Assembly: GCA_019421385.1 (NCBI GenBank)
Contig: JAHZFK010000015.1
Coordinates: 1-64,000 of the forward strand
Reading direction: 5' to 3'
From: Clostridiales bacterium
GTDB lineage: Bacteria; Bacillota; Clostridia; Oscillospirales; Butyricicoccaceae
DNA length: 64,000 nt
Part shown: one piece after another, positions 26,245 through 33,242 of the stretch
Layout: each line of letters starts with the position of its first letter
Position numbering within the stretch: position 1 is the stretch's first letter
The notes under the pieces: model-generated
What the model was told of the DNA's origin: nothing
The model's database searches: none
What the model saw: the letters and a program-made list of their open reading frames with translations, nothing else
Position numbers and translations under genes: made by a program

Positions 26245-26300
26245 TTGACCGCCGGTTTTCTCCATGCTATACTTGAAGAACCTATGCAGGTTCTTTTTTT
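26245..26300 (+). promoter_or_regulatory. Promoter of the rpmG-secE-nusG-rplKA operon with an adjacent hairpin
   Basis: -35 TTGACC (26245-26250) and -10 TATACT (26268-26273) are separated by 17 bases. Immediately after, AGAACC-TATGCA-GGTTCT and a run of seven T (26277-26300) resemble a terminator, but the expected start point near 26280 falls inside its first arm, so the RNA may hold only part of it. The remaining leader to rpmG is about 120 bases. Confidence 0.75.
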
Positions 26301-26423
26301 GCGCCCATTTTTCGTGTGTCTCGGAAAAAGGGTCTGGAACACTGGCAAAGGGAGGCAAATTGTCCCGCGCCCGGCCAAAGGGGCACGGGAAGGGACGAAT
26401 ATTAAAAGGAGGTGCCGTTATTT

Positions 26424-26573
26424 ATGCGCGTGAAAATTACGCTGGCCTGCACCGAGTGCAAGCAAAGAAACTATGACACAAACAAGAACAAGAAGAACAA
26501 CCCGGACCGTATGGAAATGAACAAGTACTGCCGTTTCTGCCGGAAGCACACGCTGCACCGCGAAACGAAGTAA
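26424..26573 (+). CDS. rpmG: 50S ribosomal protein L33
   Basis: This 49-residue gene is easily missed because of its size. The translation begins [19 protein letters not shown] and continues with [20 protein letters not shown] and a KHTLHRETK end, the classic L33. It has two CxxC pairs (CTEC and CRFC), the zinc-binding form of L33. AAAGGAGGTG precedes the ATG. secE starts 18 bases downstream. The order rpmG-secE-nusG is the standard arrangement. Confidence 0.96.
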   Translation: MRVKITLACTECKQRNYDTNKNKKNNPDRMEMNKYCRFCRKHTLHRETK

Positions 26574-26591
26574 GAGAAAGGAAGTAGCTTC

Positions 26592-26822
26592 ATGGCTGAA
26601 GAAACCAAGGCGAAAAAGCCCGGTCTCTTTGCGCGTATCGGCAAGTGGTTCCGCGAGCTCAAGAGCGAGTGCCGTAAGATCGTATGGCCCACCCGCCAGC
26701 AGACCGTGAATAACACGCTGGTAGTTATTGCCTGCGTCATCGTGGTCGGTATCTTCATCTGGGTGCTCGATATCGTGTTCGGTCTCGGCGTTCAGACGCT
26801 GCTCAAAGCTTTCGCCGCCTAA
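26592..26822 (+). CDS. secE: Preprotein translocase subunit SecE
   Basis: SecE clamps the SecY channel. The 76-residue protein has a basic N-terminal amphipathic stretch (KPGLFARIGKWFRELKSECRKIVWPTRQQT), the conserved KxVWPTR-type motif, and a single C-terminal membrane helix (LVVIACVIVVGIFIWVLDIV). A GGAAG ribosome site precedes the ATG. nusG starts 12 bases after the stop. Confidence 0.96.
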   Translation: MAEETKAKKPGLFARIGKWFRELKSECRKIVWPTRQQTVNNTLVVIACVIVVGIFIWVLDIVFGLGVQTLLKAFAA

Positions 26823-26834
26823 AAGGAGGCATTT

Positions 26835-27371
26835 ATGTCAGACGCTGCAAAATGGTATGTGGTGCACACATACTCCGGCTACGAAAACAAAGTAGCCTCT
26901 TCGATCGAAAAAGCGGTCGAAAACCGCAAGCTGCATGACCTGATTCAAGCCGTCAACATCCCGACCGAAACGGTCACGGAGGTCAAGGACGGCAAAAGCC
27001 GTGAGGTCGAGCGCAAGCTCTTTCCGGGCTACGTGCTTGTCAAAATGGTTATGACTGACGAAACCTGGTATCTGGTTCGCAATACCCGCGGCTGCACCGG
27101 TTTTGTCGGACAGGACAAGTCCGGCGGCTCCAAGCCCATTCCGCTGACCGATGACGAGATCGCAGCAATGGGCGTTGAGAAGCGTGAGATCGAGGTAAAC
27201 TACGCACCCGGCGACAGCGTGCGCGTCATCGACGGCGCACTGGCTGGATTTATCGGCGTTGTATCGTCGGTGGAAGCGGATAAGAACAAGGTGAATGTAA
27301 CGGTTTCCATGTTCGGCCGCGAAACCCCTGTTGAGCTGGAACTCGACCAGGTCGAGACGCTCGACGAGTAA
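26835..27371 (+). CDS. nusG: Transcription termination/antitermination factor NusG
   Basis: The 178-residue protein has the NGN domain (KWYVVHTYSGYENKVASSIE, then KLFPGYVLVKMVMTDETW and VRNTRGCTGFVG) and a C-terminal KOW domain (APGDSVRVIDGALAGFIGVVSSV). NusG links RNA polymerase to Rho or the ribosome and affects pausing. AAGGAGG precedes the ATG. It is followed by a structured spacer and then rplK. Confidence 0.97.
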   Translation: MSDAAKWYVVHTYSGYENKVASSIEKAVENRKLHDLIQAVNIPTETVTEVKDGKSREVERKLFPGYVLVKMVMTDETWYLVRNTRGCTGFVGQDKSGGSKPIPLTDDEIAAMGVEKREIEVNYAPGDSVRVIDGALAGFIGVVSSVEADKNKVNVTVSMFGRETPVELELDQVETLDE

Positions 27372-27421
27372 AACATTCTTCCGGCATCTGGCCGGAAATG
27401 CGCGCTGAAGGCGCGCGGCAA

Positions 27422-27460
27422 GTGGGAGAGCTCCCGCAGAAGGGACTCGCCAATTACCAC
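27422..27460 (+). promoter_or_regulatory. Candidate L1-binding leader before rplK
   Basis: GTGGGAG...CTCCCGC...ATTACCAC forms an outer GTGG/CCAC stem with an inner GGGAG/CTCCC stem, ending just before the rplK ribosome site. A sequence of the same design lies before rplA. L1 is known to autoregulate this operon in other bacteria by binding a mimic of its rRNA site. Confidence 0.5.
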
Positions 27461-27486
27461 ATTTATTGAAGGAGGAACCTTTCAAC

Positions 27487-27912
27487 ATGGCACAGAAAGT
27501 AGTAGGTTATATTAAGCTCCAGATTCCCGCAGGCAAGGCAACCCCGGCTCCCCCGGTAGGTCCGGCTCTCGGCCAGCATGGCGTCAACATCATGGCGTTC
27601 ACCAAGGAATTCAACGAGCGCACCAAGAACGATGCCGGTATGATCATCCCGGTTATCATCACGGTTTACGCTGACCGTTCGTTCAGCTTCGTCACCAAGA
27701 CCCCCCCGGCACCGGTTCTGATCAAGAAGGCTTGCGGCATCGAGTCCGGTTCGGCCGTTCCGAACAAGACCAAGGTTGCCAAGCTTTCCAAGGCTGACTG
27801 CCAGAAGATCGCAGAGACCAAGATGCCTGACCTGAACGCTGCTTCCCTGGAAGCTGCGATGAGCATGATCGCAGGCACTGCCCGTTCCATGGGTATCACG
27901 GTCGAGGAATAA
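27487..27912 (+). CDS. rplK: 50S ribosomal protein L11
   Basis: The 141-residue protein starts [18 protein letters not shown] and has [19 protein letters not shown] and [13 protein letters not shown], as in all L11 proteins. It forms part of the GTPase-associated stalk base. I chose the ATG at 27487, preceded by AAGGAGG, not the in-frame ATG seven codons earlier. It follows nusG by 115 bases. Confidence 0.98.
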   Translation: MAQKVVGYIKLQIPAGKATPAPPVGPALGQHGVNIMAFTKEFNERTKNDAGMIIPVIITVYADRSFSFVTKTPPAPVLIKKACGIESGSAVPNKTKVAKLSKADCQKIAETKMPDLNAASLEAAMSMIAGTARSMGITVEE

Positions 27913-27967
27913 GTTTTAAGATAAGCTGAATGGATTTTGACCGCGCTTTTTGCAGGCGCCGGTCAAA

Positions 27968-28005
27968 GTGGGAGGGTTAGGTTTAGCCTATTCCCGCATT
28001 ACCAC
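27968..28005 (+). promoter_or_regulatory. Candidate L1-binding leader before rplA
   Basis: GTGGGAGGG...TTCCCGCATTACCAC has the same outer and inner stems as the site before rplK, and lies 16 bases before the rplA start. A further hairpin (TTTGACCG with CGGTCAAA) precedes it at about 27937-27967. Confidence 0.5.
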
Positions 28006-28021
28006 TTAAGGAGGATTTATT

Positions 28022-28717
28022 GTGCATAAAGGTAAAAAGTATGTAGACAGCGCAAAGACCATTGATCGTTCCAAGCTGTACGATCCGGCAGAAGCGCTTG
28101 CCACTGTTGTTTCCACTGCCAAGGCCAAGTTCGACGAGACCATCGAGCTGCACGTCAAGCTGGGCGTTGACTCCCGTCACGCTGATCAGCAGGTTCGCGG
28201 CGCGATCGTTCTGCCGCACGGCACCGGCAAGAATGTCCGCGTTGCTGTTTTCGCTAAGGGCGCAAAGGCAGACGAGGCTCTGGCTGCCGGCGCTGACATC
28301 GTTGGCGCTGAGGACCTGATGGAGCGCATCCAGAAGGAGAACTTCTTTGAATTCGACGTTGTTATCGCTACCCCGGACATGATGGGTCTGGTTGGCCGTC
28401 TGGGCCGCGTGCTCGGTCCTAAGGGCCTGATGCCGAACCCGAAGGCTGGTACGGTTTCCATGGACGTTGCTAAGGCAGTTCAGGAGTCCAAGGCTGGTAA
28501 GATCGAGTACCGTCTGGACAAGACCAACATCATCCACTGCCCGATCGGCAAGGCTTCTTTCGGCGCTGAGAAGCTGCAGGACAACTTCGACGCACTGATG
28601 GGCGCGATCATCAAGGCGAAGCCGGCTGCTGCCAAGGGTCAGTATGTCCGCTCCTGCGTTGTGGCTTCCACCATGGGCCCCGGCGTAAAGGTCAACGCTG
28701 CTAAGCTGATGGCGTAA
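28022..28717 (+). CDS. rplA: 50S ribosomal protein L1
   Basis: The 231-residue protein has the L1 hallmarks: [12 protein letters not shown] at the start, [48 protein letters not shown], quoted as adjacent motifs, and a terminal [10 protein letters not shown]. It binds 23S rRNA and controls tRNA release from the E site. Translation starts with GTG at 28022 after AAGGAGG. Unusually, rplJ does not follow; a terminator and an opposite-strand gene come next. Confidence 0.97.
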   Translation: MHKGKKYVDSAKTIDRSKLYDPAEALATVVSTAKAKFDETIELHVKLGVDSRHADQQVRGAIVLPHGTGKNVRVAVFAKGAKADEALAAGADIVGAEDLMERIQKENFFEFDVVIATPDMMGLVGRLGRVLGPKGLMPNPKAGTVSMDVAKAVQESKAGKIEYRLDKTNIIHCPIGKASFGAEKLQDNFDALMGAIIKAKPAAAKGQYVRSCVVASTMGPGVKVNAAKLMA

Positions 28718-28747
28718 GCGTCTGTTTGATACAGAGTTTATAAGCAA

Positions 28748-28782
28748 TAAAAAGCACGCTGGAAAACCAGCGTGCTTTTTTT
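28748..28782. terminator. Bidirectional terminator after rplA
   Basis: AAAGCACGCTGG and CCAGCGTGCTTT form a 12-bp stem with an AAAA loop. It serves rplA on one side and the S-layer-domain gene on the other. Confidence 0.9.
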
Positions 28783-28796
28783 GCTGTTCTGTCGAA

Positions 28797-30455
28797 TCAG
28801 CCCATCATGCGGTATGCGGTTGCAATCGCCTGCTCACGGGTGAACAGACCCTGCGGGTCGAACTTGTTTTCGCCCATACCATTCATAATGCCAGCACCCA
28901 CAACAAAGTTGATGCCCTCGTGCGCCCACGACGAGATCTGCGATTCATCCGCCCACACATTGGAGGATTCGCCGCCGGGCAGATTGATCTTATTGGCCGC
29001 ACCCATCAGGATTTTGGCCGCCTGCTCACGGGTCAGGCTCTCGTTCGGACTGAACTTGTTGTTGCCCACGCCGTTGATGATACCGAAGCGGTAGCAGGCC
29101 AGCACGCTGGCATCCCATGTGTCGGTCAGCGCCGCGCGTGCATCATTGTACGAGATACCGGTCAGATAGAGTTCCTTGTCATAGTCCGCCAGCTTCTTAT
29201 GCAGCAGCGCGTCGATGATCTGGCAGAACTCCTTGCGGGTGATGTTCTTCTGATAGCCGTTTTGCAGGGTTTCCGGCACGATGCCTGCGTTTGCCGCATC
29301 GACAACGGTCTGCGCCGCCCAACTGGAAGGCGTATCAAAATCGCGCGGTTGGATGCCCTTGGGCAGCGTACCCGACGAATAATCCACAATATGCAGCACA
29401 TTGGTCAGGTTGCGGCCCGCGCTATGCACGGTCGAACCGCCGATGCTCAGGAAAGTGGAAGCGCCGCCGTCCAGTGCCATCGCATCGACTGCGCCCAGTC
29501 CCTTGAGGTACTGCGCGATATTGCGCATCGATGCGCTGCTCGCGCTGCCAAGTACCAGCCGGCCGTCGCCCATGATCGCGGCGAACGAACGGGAGGAAAC
29601 ATAGTCCGGGGACTGCTTGGGATCGGTAAAGTCGCTGTTCTGGTTGCAGACGTCCACGCCGTCCTTGAGCAGGAGCGGGCCTGCGCCGACACCGTTGACA
29701 ATATCCGTCCACTCGGAAGCGCTGTCATGCTGCGGTGTGTAGACCGTTTTGCGCACCGCATCGTTGCCGATCTGTGGTTCAAGCGTATAGGTCACGAGGT
29801 TGTTCCACGCGCTCTGGTTCATGACCAGCACGGTCGTGCCCCAGTTCAGCTTAGGCACCGTGCCGCCAACCTGAATGTTGGTGACCACGCTGTCCTGCAT
29901 AGTGATGATGCGCGCGCCGGAGGCAACATTGACCGCGCGTCCATACACCGGCGTAAGCAGATAGCTTGCCCACGCGTTGTTTGCGTCATAGGCGTTGACC
30001 GAATATGCCGTAACTGTAGCGCTGTCCTCACCGCGGAACGCGATCTTGGTCTCGATCTTGACGCGGTCGATCAGCGGTGTGCCGTCCGCGCGGAAGACCA
30101 GTGTCGGCTTCTCACCGCCGCCGTTGACCACTTCGCCGCCTTGGATGACGGTCGCATAAACCGTTGCGCCGCCGCTGTAAGCGTCAAAATAGCCGCCGTT
30201 GATGGATGCGACCACGTTTTTGCCGCCCTCAGACGCCTTAGCGCTGACATGGTTGTAAGCCGACTGCGTCTGGAACAGACGGTTGTTTGCCAGCGTGACC
30301 TCGCCGGTGCGGCCTGCGCCCATTTCCAGATAGACCATCGTGCCGCCCATCGGCAGGCTGGCGCGCTGTGTGCCGCCCGCTGCGCCCGCAGCCACTGGCA
30401 ACAGCATCAGTCCGGCACACACAAGACTGAGCACTCGTTTATATAAGGTTCGCAT
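28797..30455 (-). CDS. Secreted phosphodiester glycosidase (NAGPA-type) with SLH domains
   Basis: The 552-residue protein has a signal peptide (LYKRVLSLVCAGLMLLPVAAG). Residues about 40-370 form a phosphodiester glycosidase/NAGPA-type domain, with VVASINGGYFDAYSGGATV, GVGAGPLLLKDG, FAAIMGDGRLVLGSA and AVDAMALDGGASTFLSIGG. Three SLH repeats follow, the last two ending ITREQAA-type motifs (SPNESLTREQAAKILMG, DPQGLFTREQAIATAY). Such proteins are held on the wall by secondary polymers and may act on phosphodiester-linked glycans, perhaps the wall itself. The ATG at 30455 follows AAGGGGG. It sits between rplA and rplJ, splitting a normally contiguous ribosomal cluster. Confidence 0.9.
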   Translation of the reverse strand: MRTLYKRVLSLVCAGLMLLPVAAGAAGGTQRASLPMGGTMVYLEMGAGRTGEVTLANNRLFQTQSAYNHVSAKASEGGKNVVASINGGYFDAYSGGATVYATVIQGGEVVNGGGEKPTLVFRADGTPLIDRVKIETKIAFRGEDSATVTAYSVNAYDANNAWASYLLTPVYGRAVNVASGARIITMQDSVVTNIQVGGTVPKLNWGTTVLVMNQSAWNNLVTYTLEPQIGNDAVRKTVYTPQHDSASEWTDIVNGVGAGPLLLKDGVDVCNQNSDFTDPKQSPDYVSSRSFAAIMGDGRLVLGSASSASMRNIAQYLKGLGAVDAMALDGGASTFLSIGGSTVHSAGRNLTNVLHIVDYSSGTLPKGIQPRDFDTPSSWAAQTVVDAANAGIVPETLQNGYQKNITRKEFCQIIDALLHKKLADYDKELYLTGISYNDARAALTDTWDASVLACYRFGIINGVGNNKFSPNESLTREQAAKILMGAANKINLPGGESSNVWADESQISSWAHEGINFVVGAGIMNGMGENKFDPQGLFTREQAIATAYRMMG

Positions 30456-30486
30456 GGTATTCCCCCTTGTAAGAATTTTCAATCTT

Positions 30487-30515
30487 AGTTTAACACAATT
30501 TTATATCATGCACAA
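30487..30515 (-). promoter_or_regulatory. Promoter of the NAGPA-SLH gene
   Basis: On the minus strand, TTGTGC (30510-30515) and TAAACT (30487-30492) are separated by 17 bases. Confidence 0.5.
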
Positions 30516-30605
30516 TCCTAAAGCCGATTTATTTACACCTTTTGAACATTTCTCCCAAATCGTTGCGGATATCTTGGTTGTGCAAAATTTATTTTTCATT
30601 TTTTC

Positions 30606-30634
30606 TTGACATTCTCTCGCTTGTTCGATATAAT
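30606..30634 (+). promoter_or_regulatory. rplJ-rplL promoter
   Basis: Consensus -35 TTGACA (30606-30611) and -10 TATAAT (30629-30634) are separated by 17 bases. This is the strongest promoter in the window. Confidence 0.92.
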
Positions 30635-30639
30635 ATATG

Positions 30640-30790
30640 AGCTTGGTCAAAGACAGCAGGCAGCCGCAAGGCTTTAAAGGCGTTTTCCGCCGCCCGCCGA
30701 GGTCAACACGGAATGAAATATTACCGTTTTATATGGTTTTCTGTGTACCCTCCCTGTGTCTTTGCACCGGGAGGGTACTTTTATTTTTTA
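30640..30790 (+). promoter_or_regulatory. L10 ribosomal protein leader with attenuator
   Basis: The conserved L10 leader elements are present: GTCAAAGACAGCAGGC, then GCCGCAAGGCTTTAAAGGCG and CCGCCGAGGTC. They are followed by a terminator, GTACCCTCCC/GGGAGGGTAC (30745-30778), and a T-rich tract. Binding of L10 or L10(L12)4 to the first part normally controls the terminator. The ribosome site for rplJ follows at once. Confidence 0.87.
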
Positions 30791-30803
30791 GGAGGTGAAA
30801 AAG

Positions 30804-31391
30804 ATGCCGAATGCAAAGGTTCTGGAAGAGAAGAAGGCTCTGGTTGCGTCTCTGGTAGAGAAGATCAAGAATTCTCCGGCCGGCGTGCTGGTTGATTACA
30901 AGGGCATCAACGTTGAGGATGATACCAAGCTCCGCCGTCAGCTGCGTGAAGCAGGCGTTGAGTATATGGTCATCAAGAACACCCTGATCCGCTTTGCGGC
31001 GAAGGAACTGGGCTTTGACGCTCTGGAAGAGCACCTGAACGGCACTTCCGCGCTGGCGATTTCGACCACGGACGACGTGATCGCACCGGCTAAGATTCTG
31101 GGTGACTTCGCGAAGACCCACGAGAACTTCACGATCAAGGCTGGTTACCTGGAAGGTAAGGTAATCGACGAGGCTGAGGTCAAGAAGCTGGCTAACATGC
31201 CGAGCAAGGAAGTTCTGGTTGCTCAGGTTCTGTACAGCTTCAACTTCCCCATTATGCAGCTTGCTATTGCCTGCGATGCTATCGTTAAGAAGGCAGAGGG
31301 CAACGAGGACATGAAGGTAGCCGATTTGGTTGCTGCCAAGGTTCCGGCTGCGGAGGAAGCTGCCGCTGAAGAGGCTCCCGCTGCGGAGTAA
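30804..31391 (+). CDS. rplJ: 50S ribosomal protein L10
   Basis: The 195-residue protein anchors the L7/L12 stalk. It has LVEKIKNSPAGVLVDYKGI, LRRQLREAGVEYMVIKNTLI and an acidic, Ala/Glu-rich C-terminal tail. The ATG at 30804 is the start because TAGGAGG lies 8 bases upstream; a GTG three codons earlier overlaps the ribosome site. rplL begins 41 bases downstream. Confidence 0.97.
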   Translation: MPNAKVLEEKKALVASLVEKIKNSPAGVLVDYKGINVEDDTKLRRQLREAGVEYMVIKNTLIRFAAKELGFDALEEHLNGTSALAISTTDDVIAPAKILGDFAKTHENFTIKAGYLEGKVIDEAEVKKLANMPSKEVLVAQVLYSFNFPIMQLAIACDAIVKKAEGNEDMKVADLVAAKVPAAEEAAAEEAPAAE

Positions 31392-31432
31392 TCAAACAAA
31401 TTTTAAAATAACTTATAATGGAGGTTTATCCC

Positions 31433-31804
31433 ATGACTGTTGCTGAGATTATGGAAGCTGTAAAAGAGCTCAAGGTTATGGAGCTCTCTGAGCTGGTAAA
31501 GGCTCTGGAAGAAGAATTTGGCGTATCCGCTACCCCGGTTGCCGTTGCAGGTGCTGCTGCTGGCGCTGGCGACGCTGCTGCTGCTGACGCTAAGACCGAT
31601 TTCGACGTTGTTCTGGTTGACGCTGGTTCCTCCAAGATCAACGTTATCAAGGTTGTTCGTGAGATCACCGGCCTGGGCCTGAAGGAAGCCAAGGAGAAGG
31701 TTGACTCCGCTCCGCAGACCATCAAGGAAGCTGCTCCGGAAGCTGAGGCGAACGAGATCAAGGAGAAGCTCGAGGCTGCTGGCGCTAAGGTTGAGCTCAA
31801 GTAA
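31433..31804 (+). CDS. rplL: 50S ribosomal protein L7/L12
   Basis: The 123-residue protein has the N-terminal dimerisation helix ([21 protein letters not shown]), an Ala/Gly-rich hinge, and the C-terminal factor-binding domain ([29 protein letters not shown]). The ATG at 31433 follows GGAGG. A strong terminator ends the operon; rpoB is not next, although it often is in other bacteria. Confidence 0.97.
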   Translation: MTVAEIMEAVKELKVMELSELVKALEEEFGVSATPVAVAGAAAGAGDAAAADAKTDFDVVLVDAGSSKINVIKVVREITGLGLKEAKEKVDSAPQTIKEAAPEAEANEIKEKLEAAGAKVELK

Positions 31805-31854
31805 TTTTCCGATTGCTCGGCCGGCCCTTTCAGGGCTGCAAGCTGTCTGAAACC

Positions 31855-31895
31855 CGGCAGGTATTGCTGCAAGCAATACCTGCCGTTTGTTTTGT
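31855..31895 (+). terminator. Terminator of rplJ-rplL
   Basis: A 13-bp stem CGGCAGGTATTGC/GCAATACCTGCCG (31855-31885) is followed by TTTGTTTTG. Confidence 0.88.
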
Positions 31896-31941
31896 CCTTT
31901 TGTATACCGTATACAGATGATTTCGGAAATGAGGCCCTGTT

Positions 31942-33072
31942 ATGCATCCCTTTCTGACCAAAGTGGGCGGTTTTGTCCGGCGTGAGGCCGTTCTGGTCAT
32001 TTCGCTTGCGTGCGCCCTGCTGTCCATGCTGGCCGTGCCGCCCGACGCGGCGTATGCCGGTTATATTGATCTGCGCGTGCTGTGCCTGTTGTTCTGCCTG
32101 ATGGCGGTGGTGGCGGGTCTCCAGCAGTGTGGTTTGTTCACTGTGCTGGCGCAGCGCCTGCTGACCGGCCGCAAACAGCTGCGGCTGCTTTATCTTGCGC
32201 TGGTGCTGCTGCCGTTTTTCTGCTCCATGTTGATTACCAACGATGTGGCGCTCATCACATTTGTGCCGTTCACCGTGTTGGTGCTCAGCCATATCGACCG
32301 GATGGATGCGCTCATCCGCGTGGTCGTGCTGCAAACGCTGGCGGCGAACCTCGGCAGCATGGCGACGCCGGTCGGCAATCCGCAAAATCTGTTTCTCTGC
32401 TCGTATTACGGATTAGGCTTTGGCGCGTTCCTGCGTGTCGTGCTGCCGCTGACGCTGGTCAGCCTGCTGGCGCTATCTGCGGCTGCGCTGTGGACGCGGG
32501 GCGAGACGATCGAAATCACGTTCCCCCAGCGCGAGCAAATCCGCCAGCCCCGCCTGTTTGCCCTGTTGTGCCTGCTGTTTGCGCTCTGCCTGCTGTCGGT
32601 TGTACATGTGCTGCATTACGGCATTGTAACCGCCGCAGTCGCTCTGTCGCTGCTGTTGTTCGCGCGCAGCCTGTTCGCGCGGGTCGATTATGCGCTTCTG
32701 CTGACCTTTGTCGGCTTTTTCATCTTTGCCGGCAACATCGGCCGCATCGAAGCGGTGCGCAATGTGTTGGAGATGCTGCTGGGGCGCAGCACTTACTGGA
32801 CCAGTGTGCTGGCCAGTCAGATCATCAGCAATGTGCCAGCGGCGGTGCTGCTTTCCGGCTTTACCGACAATTGGAGCGCGCTGCTGGCGGGTGTGGACGT
32901 CGGCGGACTGGGCACGCCGATCGCGTCGCTGGCAAGCCTGATCTCGCTCAAGCTATACTTACGCGCGGAAAACGCCTCACTGCCGCGGTATCTGTTAGTG
33001 TTCACGCTGGCTAACATCGCGGGACTGGTTCTCTTATCGGCTGCGGCGTTTTTGTTCGGCTGCGTCGGCTGA
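31942..33072 (+). CDS. SLC13/ArsB-like anion permease
   Basis: The 376-residue protein has about ten membrane segments and the family motif SMATPVGNPQNLFL, plus SMLITNDVALITFVPFT and QIISNVPAAVLLSG, the paired Asn/Pro hairpins of the ArsB/NhaD and SLC13 group. Members carry arsenite, citrate, dicarboxylates, sulfate or sodium/protons. No arsR or arsC is nearby, so arsenite is not specifically suggested. The start is the ATG at 31942. A terminator follows. Confidence 0.82.
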   Translation: MHPFLTKVGGFVRREAVLVISLACALLSMLAVPPDAAYAGYIDLRVLCLLFCLMAVVAGLQQCGLFTVLAQRLLTGRKQLRLLYLALVLLPFFCSMLITNDVALITFVPFTVLVLSHIDRMDALIRVVVLQTLAANLGSMATPVGNPQNLFLCSYYGLGFGAFLRVVLPLTLVSLLALSAAALWTRGETIEITFPQREQIRQPRLFALLCLLFALCLLSVVHVLHYGIVTAAVALSLLLFARSLFARVDYALLLTFVGFFIFAGNIGRIEAVRNVLEMLLGRSTYWTSVLASQIISNVPAAVLLSGFTDNWSALLAGVDVGGLGTPIASLASLISLKLYLRAENASLPRYLLVFTLANIAGLVLLSAAAFLFGCVG

Positions 33073-33095
33073 ATGTGATCCCGAAGCAGTGATGC

Positions 33096-33138
33096 GCCGT
33101 CCTTTCTGCCTTTTTCGGCAAAGAGGACGGCGTTTTTT
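33096..33138 (+). terminator. Terminator after the SLC13-like gene
   Basis: GCCGTCCTTTCTGCC pairs with GGCAAAGAGGACGGC and is followed by GTTTTTTT. Confidence 0.88.
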
Positions 33139-33180
33139 TGTCTTTCTGTGTCGTTCGCGGTCTGCGCAAAGCAAAATCCC

Positions 33181-33209
33181 TTGCGTATCGGGGTAAAAAA
33201 GGGTATACT
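33181..33209 (+). promoter_or_regulatory. nadE promoter
   Basis: TTGCGT (33181-33186) and TATACT (33204-33209) are separated by 17 bases. Confidence 0.7.
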
Positions 33210-33242
33210 AACCATATCTGAATTATCTGGAGGAATACTGGA

